Source: Microbacteriaceae bacterium (lineage in GTDB: Bacteria > Actinomycetota > Actinomycetes > Actinomycetales > Microbacteriaceae). Taken from it: 55,372 nucleotides of DNA. Made by a program: the position numbers and the translations under genes. How positions within the stretch are numbered: the first letter of the stretch is position 1; each line of letters begins with the position of its first letter. The stretch covers positions 1-55,372 of the forward strand of contig CANGGK010000002.1 in NCBI GenBank assembly GCA_947453475.1, given 5' to 3'. The notes under the pieces were generated by a model. The model was not told where the DNA came from. It did not search any database and was given only the letters and a program-made list of their open reading frames with translations. This document shows positions 43,635 to 52,425 of the stretch, one piece after another.

Positions 43635-44897
43635 TTAGCCCGAACAGGTGGTGGTGGCTGCGTTGGTTCCACGGGCCCAGTCTGGCAGGGCGGTAGGAGT
43701 TGGCGTGGCCGACGGTGTTGCCGATGCGGCAGCACTCGAACCCGGCTTTGGGGTTGCCGAAGCGGTCGGGGTTGCAGTTGCGCCACCCTGTGCGACTGCA
43801 CCAGAACCGGTGTTGGCCTTGTCGATGATGATTGGCTCATCGTTGACTAACTTCTGAAAGATGAGGTTCGCCTGGTCGTAGTTAGGCATTACTCGGCCAG
43901 AGTATGGCGCTGGAAGGCCACCATGAGATGGAACCTGAAGGAAGGTCATCTTCTCGAGGTCTACCGACTTTAAGGCAGATGCAATGCCGATCATGGTGTT
44001 GACATCGGTGAGCGAGGTCGAAAGCTGCATGTTGCGTGCGGCTGCGTTGGCCAGCGAGTAAAGCTGAATCGGGTTGCTGAGCACACCCTCGCTCTTAATC
44101 TTGCGAAGCAACGAGGTAAGGAACACCTGCTGGTTTGAGATGCGGCTGAGGTCTGAACCGTCACCAACGCCGTGGCGGGTGCGAAGGAACTGCAGCGCCT
44201 CCATGCCCTTTAGGTTGTGGTTACCGGCAGCAAGGTTCAAGAACGTGTACTGGTCGTGAATCGGGCGGGCAACACAAACGTCGACACCACCGATTGCGTT
44301 CGACATTTCGATAACTCCACCGAAGTTGATGGTTGCCAGGTAAGGAATCTTCACGCCGGTTAGCTGCTCGATGGTTAGCAAGGTGCAACCAGGGCCACCG
44401 TTTGCAATGGTCGCGTTGATCTGGCCTAGTGCCTGAGGCAGGTAACCAGACCCACCAGAGGTGCTCGGGCAGGCAGGCCATGGCACCATCAGGTCGCGAG
44501 GAAAGCTGAGGGCGACCGCATTCTTGCGGTCTGCCGAGATGTGAATCAAGATTTCAACGTCGGCAAGCACGGATGTTTCGCTACCGAAGATGTGCGAGTT
44601 GGTTCCTGCGCGAGCGTCTGAACCAATCAGAAGCATGTTGATTGGGCCCTTTAGGTCGGCAGCCGTGACCTTAGGGCCGGCCAACTCGATGCCGTTGGCA
44701 CGAATGCTGTTGGTGATATCCCAAATCGAAATGCCGGCGATGGCAATGGTGGCGCCAAGCACGGCAGCCAAACCTTTGACCAAAAGGCCGCCAATGGCGC
44801 TGCCCTTTGACTGCACTCGGATGCGGCCGTGACGGGCAAAGCCCTTAGGAGCCTTGTTGAGGTCGGCCGAATTCTTGCGCGCAAATGGATTTTTCAT
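43635..44897 (-). CDS. LytR-CpsA-Psr (LCP) family cell-wall glycopolymer transferase
   Basis: Membrane-anchored enzyme of 420 aa that attaches teichoic-acid-like or other glycopolymers to peptidoglycan on the outside of the cell. A basic cytoplasmic N-terminus is followed by one helix (about residues 35-60, LLVKGLAAVLGATIAIAGI). The LCP domain carries LLIGSDARAG (about 89), SFPRDLMVPW (about 130) and LRTRHGVGDGSDLSRISNQQ (about 235-255), with the arginines that hold the lipid pyrophosphate. The last 60 residues are a low-complexity Ala/Thr/Pro-rich tail ending in a single Cys. A TAAACT box lies 8 nt before the ATG. Confidence 0.92.
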   Translation of the reverse strand: MKNPFARKNSADLNKAPKGFARHGRIRVQSKGSAIGGLLVKGLAAVLGATIAIAGISIWDITNSIRANGIELAGPKVTAADLKGPINMLLIGSDARAGTNSHIFGSETSVLADVEILIHISADRKNAVALSFPRDLMVPWPACPSTSGGSGYLPQALGQINATIANGGPGCTLLTIEQLTGVKIPYLATINFGGVIEMSNAIGGVDVCVARPIHDQYTFLNLAAGNHNLKGMEALQFLRTRHGVGDGSDLSRISNQQVFLTSLLRKIKSEGVLSNPIQLYSLANAAARNMQLSTSLTDVNTMIGIASALKSVDLEKMTFLQVPSHGGLPAPYSGRVMPNYDQANLIFQKLVNDEPIIIDKANTGSGAVAQGGATATPTASATPKPGSSAAASATPSATPTPTALPDWARGTNAATTTCSG

Positions 44898-44938
44898 GAA
44901 CGTCTAGTTTAAGTGAGGCTCGAGCGCGTTACTAGTCG

Positions 44939-45598
44939 TCACAGCAAACTCGGAGGTTCAACAATGTATCCAAGTTGACGGAGAGTAGCAGCAGCTGTCT
45001 CAGGCTGGTCAAAAACGGCGGTTTCGAGTTGACGCTCAAAGTATCGGTTTCTGCTCTTTTTCAACACTCGAATAGCGCCAGGTGCTGTATCGATATTGAA
45101 CTCTGTGATGAGCATTTCAAATACGTCTTCCAATATTGGTCTGAAACGTGGGCCACCGAATGGAAAGTGAAGAGCTTGAACCTCCATGTTGTCTGAGTCG
45201 GGATTTGCGATTGCCATGGCTGCCGCAATTTCATTTCGGTGGGCATGCACATTCAAGTGCGCTATTGCAGAGTCAGCTTTCTTCATTTCCCACACGTAGT
45301 CGTAATGCCACAAAGGCAGTCTTGTGATGGCGTGCATAACTTTGAAACTCGAACTGCGAACGGTTAGACGCTTCCTTGCAGTGTGAAATTCACAATGGTA
45401 TTTGAACTGCAATTGAAATGTGGGCTTGGCATTGATGGAAATGGGTAACCCAGCGATGTCGGCCGTCGAAATTGTTGCGCGCCAAACTCCCCTGAATTGT
45501 TGCCATTCAGCGACAAGAACGACGGGGAAAGGTATGAGCTTGTTGATAAGGGCTTCGAGTTCGCGCGTGAATTGAGCCGCGGCCTCTTCAATGTCCAC
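44939..45598 (-). CDS. Unrecognised protein, second gene of a two-gene module
   Basis: A 219-aa protein I do not recognise. Visible features: an amphipathic helix at the start, a middle region with WHYDYVWEM and the histidine-rich AHLNVHAHRNE (about 110-130), then LHFPFGGPRFRPILEDVFE (about 144-162), which looks like a conserved core, and a helical end. There is no signal peptide or membrane helix. The GTG start follows directly on the stop of the 66-aa gene (TAAGTG), so the two are coupled. The gene order (small basic helical protein, then a larger partner, palindrome in the promoter, next to a tRNA gene) resembles a toxin-antitoxin or small defence module; this is inference. Confidence 0.65.
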   Translation of the reverse strand: MDIEEAAAQFTRELEALINKLIPFPVVLVAEWQQFRGVWRATISTADIAGLPISINAKPTFQLQFKYHCEFHTARKRLTVRSSSFKVMHAITRLPLWHYDYVWEMKKADSAIAHLNVHAHRNEIAAAMAIANPDSDNMEVQALHFPFGGPRFRPILEDVFEMLITEFNIDTAPGAIRVLKKSRNRYFERQLETAVFDQPETAAATLRQLGYIVEPPSLL

Positions 45599-45799
45599 TT
45601 AGCGGACTCTTGGGTTCGCACCTTCAAGAAAACTCAACCCATCCAGTCGCATCATGATGCCCTGCTGTTCGATCGAGGCCTGGTAACGCTGCACTTTGCG
45701 GCGAAGCTCTGGAACGGACTTCACCTGAGCTCGTTTGAGCAGGCGAGCACGCTCGGCTTTGATTTTGCTAGGAGTGAGTTTACGAATCAAAATCGTCAT
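45599..45799 (-). CDS. Small basic helical protein, first gene of a two-gene module
   Basis: A 66-aa protein without recognised relatives. It is rich in Arg and Lys and mostly helical (LTPSKIKAERARLLKRAQVK, PELRRKVQRYQ), ending in a short Gly-containing tail. GGGGAGGA gives a good Shine-Dalgarno before the ATG. Its promoter holds GGGTTAACCC against the -10 box. It could be a DNA-binding antitoxin-like partner of the next gene, but no helix-turn-helix is clear. Confidence 0.6.
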   Translation of the reverse strand: MTILIRKLTPSKIKAERARLLKRAQVKSVPELRRKVQRYQASIEQQGIMMRLDGLSFLEGANPRVR

Positions 45800-45820
45800 C
45801 CAGTCCTCCCCTCATTTTTG

Positions 45821-45850
45821 ATTTTAGGGTTAACCCCAGACAATTCTCAA
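45821..45850 (-). promoter_or_regulatory. Promoter of the two-gene module with a palindrome in the spacer
   Basis: On the minus strand TTGAGA (45850-45845) and TAAAAT (45826-45821) are 18 nt apart. The 10-base palindrome GGGTTAACCC (45827-45836) touches the -10 box, the place expected for an autoregulator. The mRNA leader then carries the Shine-Dalgarno of the 66-aa gene. Confidence 0.65.
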
Positions 45851-45869
45851 GAGGGAAAAGGACAAAGAA

Positions 45870-45897
45870 AAACCCCAGCCTTTTAGGGCTGGGGTTT
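45870..45897 (-). terminator. Terminator of tRNA-Ser(TGA)
   Basis: AAACCCCAGCC and GGCTGGGGTTT form an 11-base stem with a short loop; on the minus strand TTTTTCTTTG follows. It begins 8 bases after the tRNA. Confidence 0.88.
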
Positions 45898-45904
45898 CAT
45901 CTGG

Positions 45905-45990
45905 AGGAAGCGGTGGGATTTGAACCCACGGTAGCTATTAACTACGACAGTTTTCAAGACTGTTCCGTTCGGCCGCTCCGGCACGCTTCC
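45905..45990 (-). tRNA. tRNA-Ser (anticodon TGA)
   Basis: Class II tRNA of 86 nt. Acceptor GGAAGCG pairs with CGCTTCC, and CCA is encoded after the discriminator. Anticodon stem CAGT/ACTG holds loop CTTGAAA, anticodon TGA for UCN codons. The variable arm is long (GTAGTTAATAGCTAC). The discriminator reads T where serine tRNAs usually have G, a point to check in the raw sequence. Confidence 0.93.
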
Positions 45991-46099
45991 GTGTGTCCCA
46001 GTTTAGAGGAAAAACGCGTCGCTGTCGACCTAGAAAAACTGAAGCGGCGTCGGGGTGAACCGATGAGAGAGATTGCGAAGCATTGTGAATCGAAGTGGT

Positions 46100-46966
46100 T
46101 TACCTCGAGGTAGCCGCGTCGTGTGTAAACAAAATTCCCTCGAAGGCGGCAAGCACTTGGGCTACGCCATCATCCTCGACTGAAGCGGTCACCGCGGTGG
46201 CTGCGGCTTTCACTTCATCCGGGCCTTGCCCCATCGCAAAAGCCAACCCGCCGCCGGAGCGCGCCCATTCAAACATCGAGATGTCGTTGCGACCGTCACC
46301 GATGGTGATTACGCGATCTGGCGCGATGCCCAGTGACTTGCGCTGAGCCTCGAGCGCCGAAGCCTTGCTGATGCCCTCTGGCGAAATGTCTAGCCATGCT
46401 GTGTAGCCGATGGCATACGAAACCGAATGCAGACCGACCTCGGCGATCACATCCAAGAAGTCTTCGACCGACTGGCCAGGAGACAGCACGACAACGCGGC
46501 TAACCGGCTCGCCAATCAGGTGCTCTAGCGGGGTCTCGATGTTGTTGGCACCGAGCGCGTAGGTCGGAAATGCCTTGTGAAACTTGTAGTCGCCATTCGC
46601 AGTTTCTACGGCGAAATGTGCGTCTGGCAGGTGCTTGATCAGACGGTTCAGCACCTCGGTCGGGTCGAAAGTGATGACCTCAACCGGCTTGAAACCACGC
46701 GGATGAATTGGGTCAACCTCAATCGTCACGGCACCGTTTGAGCACACGCTGTATCCGTGCTTGATGCCAACCGAATTCACTACCGGGATGGCGTTTGCCG
46801 CACTGCGACCGGTGGCGACGATGATTTCGTGACCCAGGGCTCGAACTCGCTCAACTTCGGCAACGACTCGCGGCGAAAGGTAGCCGTCGTCGTGCACGAG
46901 AGTGCCATCGATGTCGATGGCAATTAGCCAGCGGTCATCTCCGGTAGCGATTGGCATTGTTGACAT
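46100..46966 (-). CDS. HAD-superfamily phosphatase, Cof type
   Basis: Cytoplasmic phosphatase of 288 aa. Motif I is IAIDIDGTLVHDDG (about residues 14-27), motif II lies in IIVATGRSA, and motif IV is ITIGDGRNDISMFEWA (about 240-255), with the type IIB cap in between. Family members act on sugar phosphates or phosphorylated cofactors; the substrate is unknown. It follows serS by 18 bases on the same strand and is probably cotranscribed. The start could also be the ATG three codons later. Confidence 0.88.
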   Translation of the reverse strand: MSTMPIATGDDRWLIAIDIDGTLVHDDGYLSPRVVAEVERVRALGHEIIVATGRSAANAIPVVNSVGIKHGYSVCSNGAVTIEVDPIHPRGFKPVEVITFDPTEVLNRLIKHLPDAHFAVETANGDYKFHKAFPTYALGANNIETPLEHLIGEPVSRVVVLSPGQSVEDFLDVIAEVGLHSVSYAIGYTAWLDISPEGISKASALEAQRKSLGIAPDRVITIGDGRNDISMFEWARSGGGLAFAMGQGPDEVKAAATAVTASVEDDGVAQVLAAFEGILFTHDAATSR

Positions 46967-46984
46967 AAGGGGCGTTGCCGAGGG

Positions 46985-48256
46985 CTAAGCGCGAACCTTT
47001 GGCTCAATAACTTCTTGACCGCCGAGGTATGGGCGCAGCGCTGCTGGGATGCGCACCGAACCATCGGCCTGCTGGTGAGTCTCGAGAATCGCGACCAACC
47101 AACGGGTGGTGGCTAGAGTTCCGTTGAGCGTAGCCGCGGTCTGAGTCTTGCCGTTCTCATCGCGGTAGCGAACGTTGAGGCGGCGAGCCTGGTAGGTGGT
47201 GCAGTTCGAGCTCGAGGTGAGCTCGCGGTAGGTCTGCTGCGATGGCACCCAGGCCTCAGAGTCATACTTGCGCGCGGCACTTGAGCCAAGGTCACCGGCA
47301 GCGGTGTCGATAACTCGGTATGAAAGCTCGCAGGCCTGAAGCATTGCCTCTTCGAGCGCTAGCAACTTGAGGTGCTCGTTCTCGGCATCCTCCGGCTTGA
47401 TGTAGCTGAACATCTCGAGCTTGTTGAACTGGTGAACGCGCAAGATGCCGCGGGTGTCTCGACCGGCAGATCCGGCTTCACGGCGGTAGCAGGTTGACCA
47501 ACCGGCATATCGCAAAGGTCCAGCCGAGAGGTCGATGATTTCGTCGCGGTGGTATCCGGCGAGCGCGACCTCAGAGGTGCCGGTTAGGTATAGGTCGTCT
47601 GCTGGCAGGTAGTAGATCTCATCCGAGTGCTCACCCAAGAAGCCGGTGCCGGCCATTACCTCTGGGCGAACCAGGGTCGGGGTGATTAGCGCGGTGAAGT
47701 CGTGCTTGCTGGCTAGGTCTAGGGCCATGTTCATCATGGCCAGCTCGAGGCGTGCACCCCAGCCCTTCAAGAAGTAGAAGCGTGAGCCAGAGACTTTAAC
47801 ACCGCGTTCGATGTCGATGATGTCTAGCAGTTCGCCAAGCGCAACGTGGTCGCGCGGCTCGAAGTCGAAGGTCTGCTTGGTGCCGACCTCTTTGATGACG
47901 GTGAAGTTCTCTTCGCCACCGGCAGGAATGCCCTCGATGACTACGTTCTCGATCTTCCAGATCAGCTCGTTGAGGTGAACCTCGGCTGCGTTTGCTACCT
48001 CTAGGGCAGCCTTTACCTTCTCGGCAAGAACCTGACCGGCTTGGATGAGCGCCGGGCGCTCTTCTTTAGATGCAGAACCAACTAGCTTGGCTGCGGCATT
48101 CTGCTCGGCACGCAGGGTCTCATAGGCCTGCAGGCACTTGCGCCAGTTGGCATCGGCCTGAACCGCGTCGTCAACAATCGACTCGTCGTTGCCACGAGCG
48201 CGCTGGGATGCCTTAATGGCGTCTGGGTTTTCACGAAGAAGGTTGCTATCAATCAC
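46985..48256 (-). CDS. serS: Seryl-tRNA synthetase
   Basis: Class II aminoacyl-tRNA synthetase of 423 aa that charges tRNA-Ser. The N-terminal coiled-coil arm (about residues 30-100) contacts the long variable arm of the tRNA. Catalytic landmarks are [10 protein letters not shown] (about 228), motif 2 in [16 protein letters not shown] (about 255) and motif 3 in [15 protein letters not shown] (about 377-391). The GTG start is 6 nt after TAGGCT with no Shine-Dalgarno, so leaderless initiation is likely. Two tRNA-Ser genes lie within 5 kb on the same strand. It shares a divergent promoter region with the lipid kinase gene. Confidence 0.96.
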   Translation of the reverse strand: MIDSNLLRENPDAIKASQRARGNDESIVDDAVQADANWRKCLQAYETLRAEQNAAAKLVGSASKEERPALIQAGQVLAEKVKAALEVANAAEVHLNELIWKIENVVIEGIPAGGEENFTVIKEVGTKQTFDFEPRDHVALGELLDIIDIERGVKVSGSRFYFLKGWGARLELAMMNMALDLASKHDFTALITPTLVRPEVMAGTGFLGEHSDEIYYLPADDLYLTGTSEVALAGYHRDEIIDLSAGPLRYAGWSTCYRREAGSAGRDTRGILRVHQFNKLEMFSYIKPEDAENEHLKLLALEEAMLQACELSYRVIDTAAGDLGSSAARKYDSEAWVPSQQTYRELTSSSNCTTYQARRLNVRYRDENGKTQTAATLNGTLATTRWLVAILETHQQADGSVRIPAALRPYLGGQEVIEPKVRA

Positions 48257-48312
48257 GGGTTAAGCCTACCCGAGGGGTGCCCAAGCCAGAGGTTTCGACT
48301 TAGGCTAAGGGC

Positions 48313-49302
48313 ATGGGGATAAAGCCAAAGAAGACCGGAGACGCCAAGCAACGCGTCGCTGTCATTTTCTATCCCGACAAAACCGCCCGTCGCAAACTTA
48401 GTGCCGCAATCGACCTCGCTGTTATGCCATTGGGTTGGGAGCCTACCCTTTGGCTGCCGACCTCTGCCGAAGAACCCGGCGGAGCCCAGGCGCTGCGAGC
48501 CATTGCTCAGGGTGCGAGCCATATTCTGATTTCTGGTGGTGATGGCACCATCCGTGAAGTGGTCGAGGCAATCTGCCTGAATAACCTTGGGCAAGAAGTT
48601 ACTCTCGGCATCTTGCCAGCCGGCACCGGAAACGTGCTGGCCCGCAACCTAAAGATCGACCTTTACGATCTTCGCTCGGCGGTCGACCGTGCGCTGCATG
48701 GCAACCGGCACCCGATTGACCTGGGGTTGGTTCGCATCATCCATGAAGACGGAACTCGGGCCGAGCGAGTTTTCTCGGTAATGGCCGGCATGGGCCTCGA
48801 TGCCAAGATTTTTCAGAAAACCGACCCGAAACTCAAGAAGGCAATCGGTTGGTTTGCCTACATCGATGGTGGCCTAAAGTCGCTGCCAACTCTTTTTGAA
48901 CGCATGGATGTTTCGGTTGATAGCCGTGAAGCTCGCAACTTGAAGGTGGTCTCACTCATCATCGGAAACGTTGGCTGGCTGCCTGGTCGAATCACCCTGA
49001 TGCCAGATGCCAGCTTGGATGATGGAATCCTGGATGTTGCCGCGGTTGGCCCACGTAGATTCTGGAACTGGATTGATTTTTGGGGTCGAGTCACCTGGGT
49101 TTCTAACCTGCGCGAAAATCGCCAGCTTCGTCACCTGATTGACCAAACGGCCGACGTGAAGACGCTGGAAAATCTCAGCGGCAAAAAGATTCGAGTCACG
49201 CCAGAAAACCCGGTGTTTATTCAACTTGATGGCGACCCGATGGGGAGCGTGCTCGAAGCCGAGTTTGAGGTTCAGCCTCGCGCGGTGACCGTTCGCCTCT
49301 AA
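48313..49302 (+). CDS. Diacylglycerol kinase-family lipid kinase
   Basis: Cytoplasmic or membrane-associated kinase of 329 aa of the DagK/YegS/BmrU group. The catalytic ISGGDGTIREVVEA lies at about residues 76-89 and LPAGTGNVLARNL at about 100-113, both diagnostic. The C-terminal half is the second beta domain (FIQLDGDPMGSV). Likely substrates are diacylglycerol or a related lipid. TAGGCT (48301-48306) ends 6 nt before the ATG, the mirror of the serS start, and there is no Shine-Dalgarno. Confidence 0.9.
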   Translation: MGIKPKKTGDAKQRVAVIFYPDKTARRKLSAAIDLAVMPLGWEPTLWLPTSAEEPGGAQALRAIAQGASHILISGGDGTIREVVEAICLNNLGQEVTLGILPAGTGNVLARNLKIDLYDLRSAVDRALHGNRHPIDLGLVRIIHEDGTRAERVFSVMAGMGLDAKIFQKTDPKLKKAIGWFAYIDGGLKSLPTLFERMDVSVDSREARNLKVVSLIIGNVGWLPGRITLMPDASLDDGILDVAAVGPRRFWNWIDFWGRVTWVSNLRENRQLRHLIDQTADVKTLENLSGKKIRVTPENPVFIQLDGDPMGSVLEAEFEVQPRAVTVRL

Positions 49303-49319
49303 GGCTCGAGTCTGAGGGT

Positions 49320-49745
49320 TTAGTAGTTTTCGTCCCGGTGACGATTGCGAATCGCGTCTAGTTCAATCTTCAAAAGAGACTTGGCCTTCTCGGCTGCCGC
49401 TTCTGCTTCGGCAACGATTCGGGCAGCTTCAACCTTTGCGGCCTCAAAGAGCTCGGCGGATTCGGCCTGAGCTTTCTCTAAGATCTCCTCGGCTTCGCGA
49501 GCAGCGCGACCAGAGGCACCCGAAATGCGATCTGCCTCGGCAACGATTGCGGCGGCGTCGATTTTGCCAGTGCGGGTTAGTTGATCATTCAGAGAATTGA
49601 TCTCTGCACGCATGGCATCGAGTTCTTGATTGTTGCGAACCGAGCTTTGACGGGCGCGTGAAAGTTCGTCTTTGAGCTCTCTAATTCGAGCATCTACCTG
49701 CTCACGGTCATAACCGCGCAACGAAACCTTGAAACCTTCGTCCAA
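49320..49745 (-). CDS. DivIVA-like coiled-coil protein
   Basis: Cytoplasmic protein of 141 aa. The start FKVSLRGYDREQVDARI matches the membrane-binding head of DivIVA/Wag31 proteins (F..RGYD..QVD). The remainder is a nearly unbroken coiled coil, Ala/Glu-rich after residue 75 (AAREAEEILEKAQAESAEL). It is shorter than Wag31, so it is probably an accessory family member rather than the main polar-growth organiser. It starts with TTG, preceded by GGTGGTGAG. Confidence 0.8.
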   Translation of the reverse strand: MDEGFKVSLRGYDREQVDARIRELKDELSRARQSSVRNNQELDAMRAEINSLNDQLTRTGKIDAAAIVAEADRISGASGRAAREAEEILEKAQAESAELFEAAKVEAARIVAEAEAAAEKAKSLLKIELDAIRNRHRDENY

Positions 49746-49825
49746 TGTCTCACCACCAAACCCGTCTCCCCCAAATATGAGTATGGCGTCAGTGGTTAGC
49801 CCCTGTAAAGCAAATGTTCGGTTAA

Positions 49826-50773
49826 TTACTTATTGAGCGAACTCAGCCAGGCTTCGGCGTCGCCGAATTGAACATCAGAGTTATTACCCTCGTGCACCGA
49901 CTTCTCTTTATCGGCGCGTGGGTATGAGCCCAAATATTGAACCTTTGGGCTGAAACGGTGGAGCCCCTTGAGCGCTTCGGCGATTGCTGCATCTTCGATG
50001 TGCCCCTGAGCGTCAACGTTGAATCGGTAACGGCCGAGGCGGTCGCCGATTGGGCGTGACTCGATGCGTGAAAGGTTTACTCCGCGAACGGCGAACTGTT
50101 CAAGCATCTCGAGCAGAGCACCCGGGCGATCGTTTGGCATCTCGATGATTACCGAAGTCTTGTCACGACCGGTAGCGGCCGGAGCCTTGCAAGCCAAGCC
50201 AATCTGAATGAAGCGAGTCTGAGCGTTCTTGTATTCGCCAATGTTCTTGGCGAGCACCTTGAGGTCGTAGTGGTTGGTGATGGTCGAAGCGGCGACGGCA
50301 GCGTTGGCAATCGAGTCGGCGTGCAGCAAACCGGCGGCAGCTGCAGCTGTTGAGGTCGCCGGCAAGTATGAGTGACCAGTCAAGTTTGCGCTCAGCCACT
50401 TGTGGGTTTGAGCGTAGGCAACCGGGTGGGTTGCGACGGTCAAGACATCCTTGATTGAAACGCCAGGGCGAGCAACCAGGTTGAAGCTGACCGGCACGAG
50501 GTATTCACCGAAGATGCGAATGCCCTCAGATGCGGCGAGCGCGTCGAGAGTTGCCGAGACGCCACCCTCGATTGAGTTCTCGATTGGAATCACAGCACGA
50601 GCCGAGTGGCCAGAAAGCACGTTGTCGATGGCCTCTTGCACATTGGCCACGGCGTGCCAAGTTGCGCCCTTGGCTTCGGCAACCTGGGCGAGTGCGAGTT
50701 CGGTAAAGGTGCCAACCGGACCAAGGTATGAATAGGTCTTCTTAGTTGAACCGTTACGTGATTTCGTAGCCAT
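49826..50773 (-). CDS. pheA: Prephenate dehydratase
   Basis: Enzyme of 315 aa that converts prephenate to phenylpyruvate for phenylalanine synthesis. The catalytic domain begins YLGPVGTFTELAL and has IPIENSIEGGVSATLDAL (about residues 60-78). The TRFIQIG motif with the catalytic Thr-Arg-Phe is at about 186. The C-terminal ACT domain (PGALLEMLEQFAVRGVNLSRIESRP, split here only by reading) binds phenylalanine for feedback. There is no chorismate mutase part. TAACCT ends 6 nt before the ATG without a Shine-Dalgarno. It is divergent from pgm. Confidence 0.95.
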   Translation of the reverse strand: MATKSRNGSTKKTYSYLGPVGTFTELALAQVAEAKGATWHAVANVQEAIDNVLSGHSARAVIPIENSIEGGVSATLDALAASEGIRIFGEYLVPVSFNLVARPGVSIKDVLTVATHPVAYAQTHKWLSANLTGHSYLPATSTAAAAAGLLHADSIANAAVAASTITNHYDLKVLAKNIGEYKNAQTRFIQIGLACKAPAATGRDKTSVIIEMPNDRPGALLEMLEQFAVRGVNLSRIESRPIGDRLGRYRFNVDAQGHIEDAAIAEALKGLHRFSPKVQYLGSYPRADKEKSVHEGNNSDVQFGDAEAWLSSLNK

Positions 50774-50802
50774 ACATCAAGGTTAACCGCGAAAATAGTC
50801 TT

Positions 50803-52425
50803 ATGAGTGAGCGCGCGGGGCAAAAAGCCCAAGAATCTGATCTGGTCAACATCGACAAGCTGATTGCGGCTTACTTCGAAATACGCCCGGATGTAACCAC
50901 GGCCGAGCAAAAAGTTACCTTTGGCACCAGCGGCCACCGAGGCACTTCGCTCAACGGTTCGTTTAATGAGCAACACATCGCAGCTATCACTCAGGCCATT
51001 TGCGAGTTCCGTGTGCGCGAGAACATCCATGGCCCGATTTATGTTGGCAAGGATACCCACGCGCTTTCTGGCCCAGCCGAGCTGACCGCCCTCGAGGTGC
51101 TTGCCGGCAACGATGTGCTATCCATGGTCGATGCCGAAGATCGCTATGTGCCGACCCCCGCCGTCTCGGTAGCCATCATCAACCACAACGAGGGCAAGCA
51201 GCCGGGCGACCGCTCGATGGCCGACGGTTTGGTCATCACCCCAAGCCACAACCCGCCGACCGACGGTGGCTTCAAGTACAACCCTCCGCACGGCGGCCCT
51301 GCCGATTCGGATGCCACTAACTGGATTGCCGCTCGAGCGAACGAGATCATCCTTGCCGGCATGCGCGAGGTAAAGCGCTCTGCACCGAACGCGGTCAAGT
51401 TTCACTTCCGCGAGAACTACATTTCGCAACTGGGCGATGTTTTGAACATGGATGCCATTCGCGACTCTGGCGTCTCGATTGGCGCAGACCCAATGGGTGG
51501 CGCCTCGGTTGACTACTGGGGTGCAATCGGCGAGCGCTATGCCTTGAACCTCACGGTGGTGAACCCAAACGTCGACTTTCAGTTCGGCTTCATGACCCTC
51601 GACTGGGATGGCAAGATTCGCATGGACTGCTCTTCGCAGCACGCGATGGCCTCGCTCATCGAAGGCCGATCACGGTTCGACATCTCAACCGGCAATGACG
51701 CCGACGCCGACCGCCACGGCATCGTCACCCGCGATGGCGGGCTGATGAACCCGAACCACTTCTTGGCCGTTGGCATCGACTATCTATATCAGAATCGCCC
51801 AGGATGGTCGGCCGACGCAGCGGTTGGCAAGACCATGGTTTCGTCGTCAATCATCAACCGGGTTGTCGCCGACCTCGGCCGACGATTGATTGAAGTTCCG
51901 GTTGGCTTCAAGTGGTTCGTGCCCGGGCTAATTGATGGCTCGGTTGGTTTCGGTGGTGAAGAATCTGCTGGTGCATCATTCTTGCGTCTCGATGGCAAGT
52001 CTTGGTCTACCGACAAGGATGGGCTCATCCTTGCCCTGCTCGCTGCCGAAATTACCGCGGTAACCGGCAAGACTCCATCGCAGCGCTACTCCGAGTTGAC
52101 CGACAAGTTCGGAGCATCGGTCTACGAGCGCATCGACGCCCCAGCCACTCTCGAACAGAAGAGTAAGTTGGGCAAACTTTCTGCCTCGGATATTTCGGCC
52201 ACAGAACTGGCCGGCGAAAAGATCACAGCCGTACTCACCCACGCTCCGGGCAACAACGCTGCCCTCGGCGGCCTAAAGGTTGAAACCGAAAACGCCTGGT
52301 TCGCTGCGCGCCCATCGGGAACCGAGAACGTCTACAAGATTTACGCTGAATCGTTTAAGGGTCAAGAGCACCTCGAACAGGTGCAGGCCGAGGCGAAGAC
52401 TCTGGTCGACGCAGTGCTTGGCTAG
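50803..52425 (+). CDS. pgm: Phosphoglucomutase (alpha-D-glucose-phosphate specific)
   Basis: Mutase of 540 aa interconverting glucose 1-phosphate and glucose 6-phosphate. The phosphoserine loop is ITPSHNPPTDGGFKYNPP (about residues 145-162), the metal loop DADADRHGIV (about 301-310), the sugar loop GGEESAGASF (about 384-393) and the phosphate loop ARPSGTENVYKIY (about 504-516). It supplies glucose 1-phosphate for cell-wall sugars and would take up the product of the sucrose phosphorylase. The 3' end overlaps the carboxypeptidase gene by 4 bases. GAAAAT lies 6 nt before the ATG. Confidence 0.95.
   Translation: MSERAGQKAQESDLVNIDKLIAAYFEIRPDVTTAEQKVTFGTSGHRGTSLNGSFNEQHIAAITQAICEFRVRENIHGPIYVGKDTHALSGPAELTALEVLAGNDVLSMVDAEDRYVPTPAVSVAIINHNEGKQPGDRSMADGLVITPSHNPPTDGGFKYNPPHGGPADSDATNWIAARANEIILAGMREVKRSAPNAVKFHFRENYISQLGDVLNMDAIRDSGVSIGADPMGGASVDYWGAIGERYALNLTVVNPNVDFQFGFMTLDWDGKIRMDCSSQHAMASLIEGRSRFDISTGNDADADRHGIVTRDGGLMNPNHFLAVGIDYLYQNRPGWSADAAVGKTMVSSSIINRVVADLGRRLIEVPVGFKWFVPGLIDGSVGFGGEESAGASFLRLDGKSWSTDKDGLILALLAAEITAVTGKTPSQRYSELTDKFGASVYERIDAPATLEQKSKLGKLSASDISATELAGEKITAVLTHAPGNNAALGGLKVETENAWFAARPSGTENVYKIYAESFKGQEHLEQVQAEAKTLVDAVLG

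Noticed and set aside
45497-45886. Plus-strand open frame of 129 codons opposite the unknown pair
   Set aside because: The minus-strand frames are longer, coupled, and have promoter and Shine-Dalgarno; this frame also runs into the tRNA terminator.
44898-45904. tRNA-type attachment-site duplication around the unknown two-gene module
   Set aside because: No copy of the tRNA-Ser(TGA) 3' end could be found on the far side and no integrase is present.
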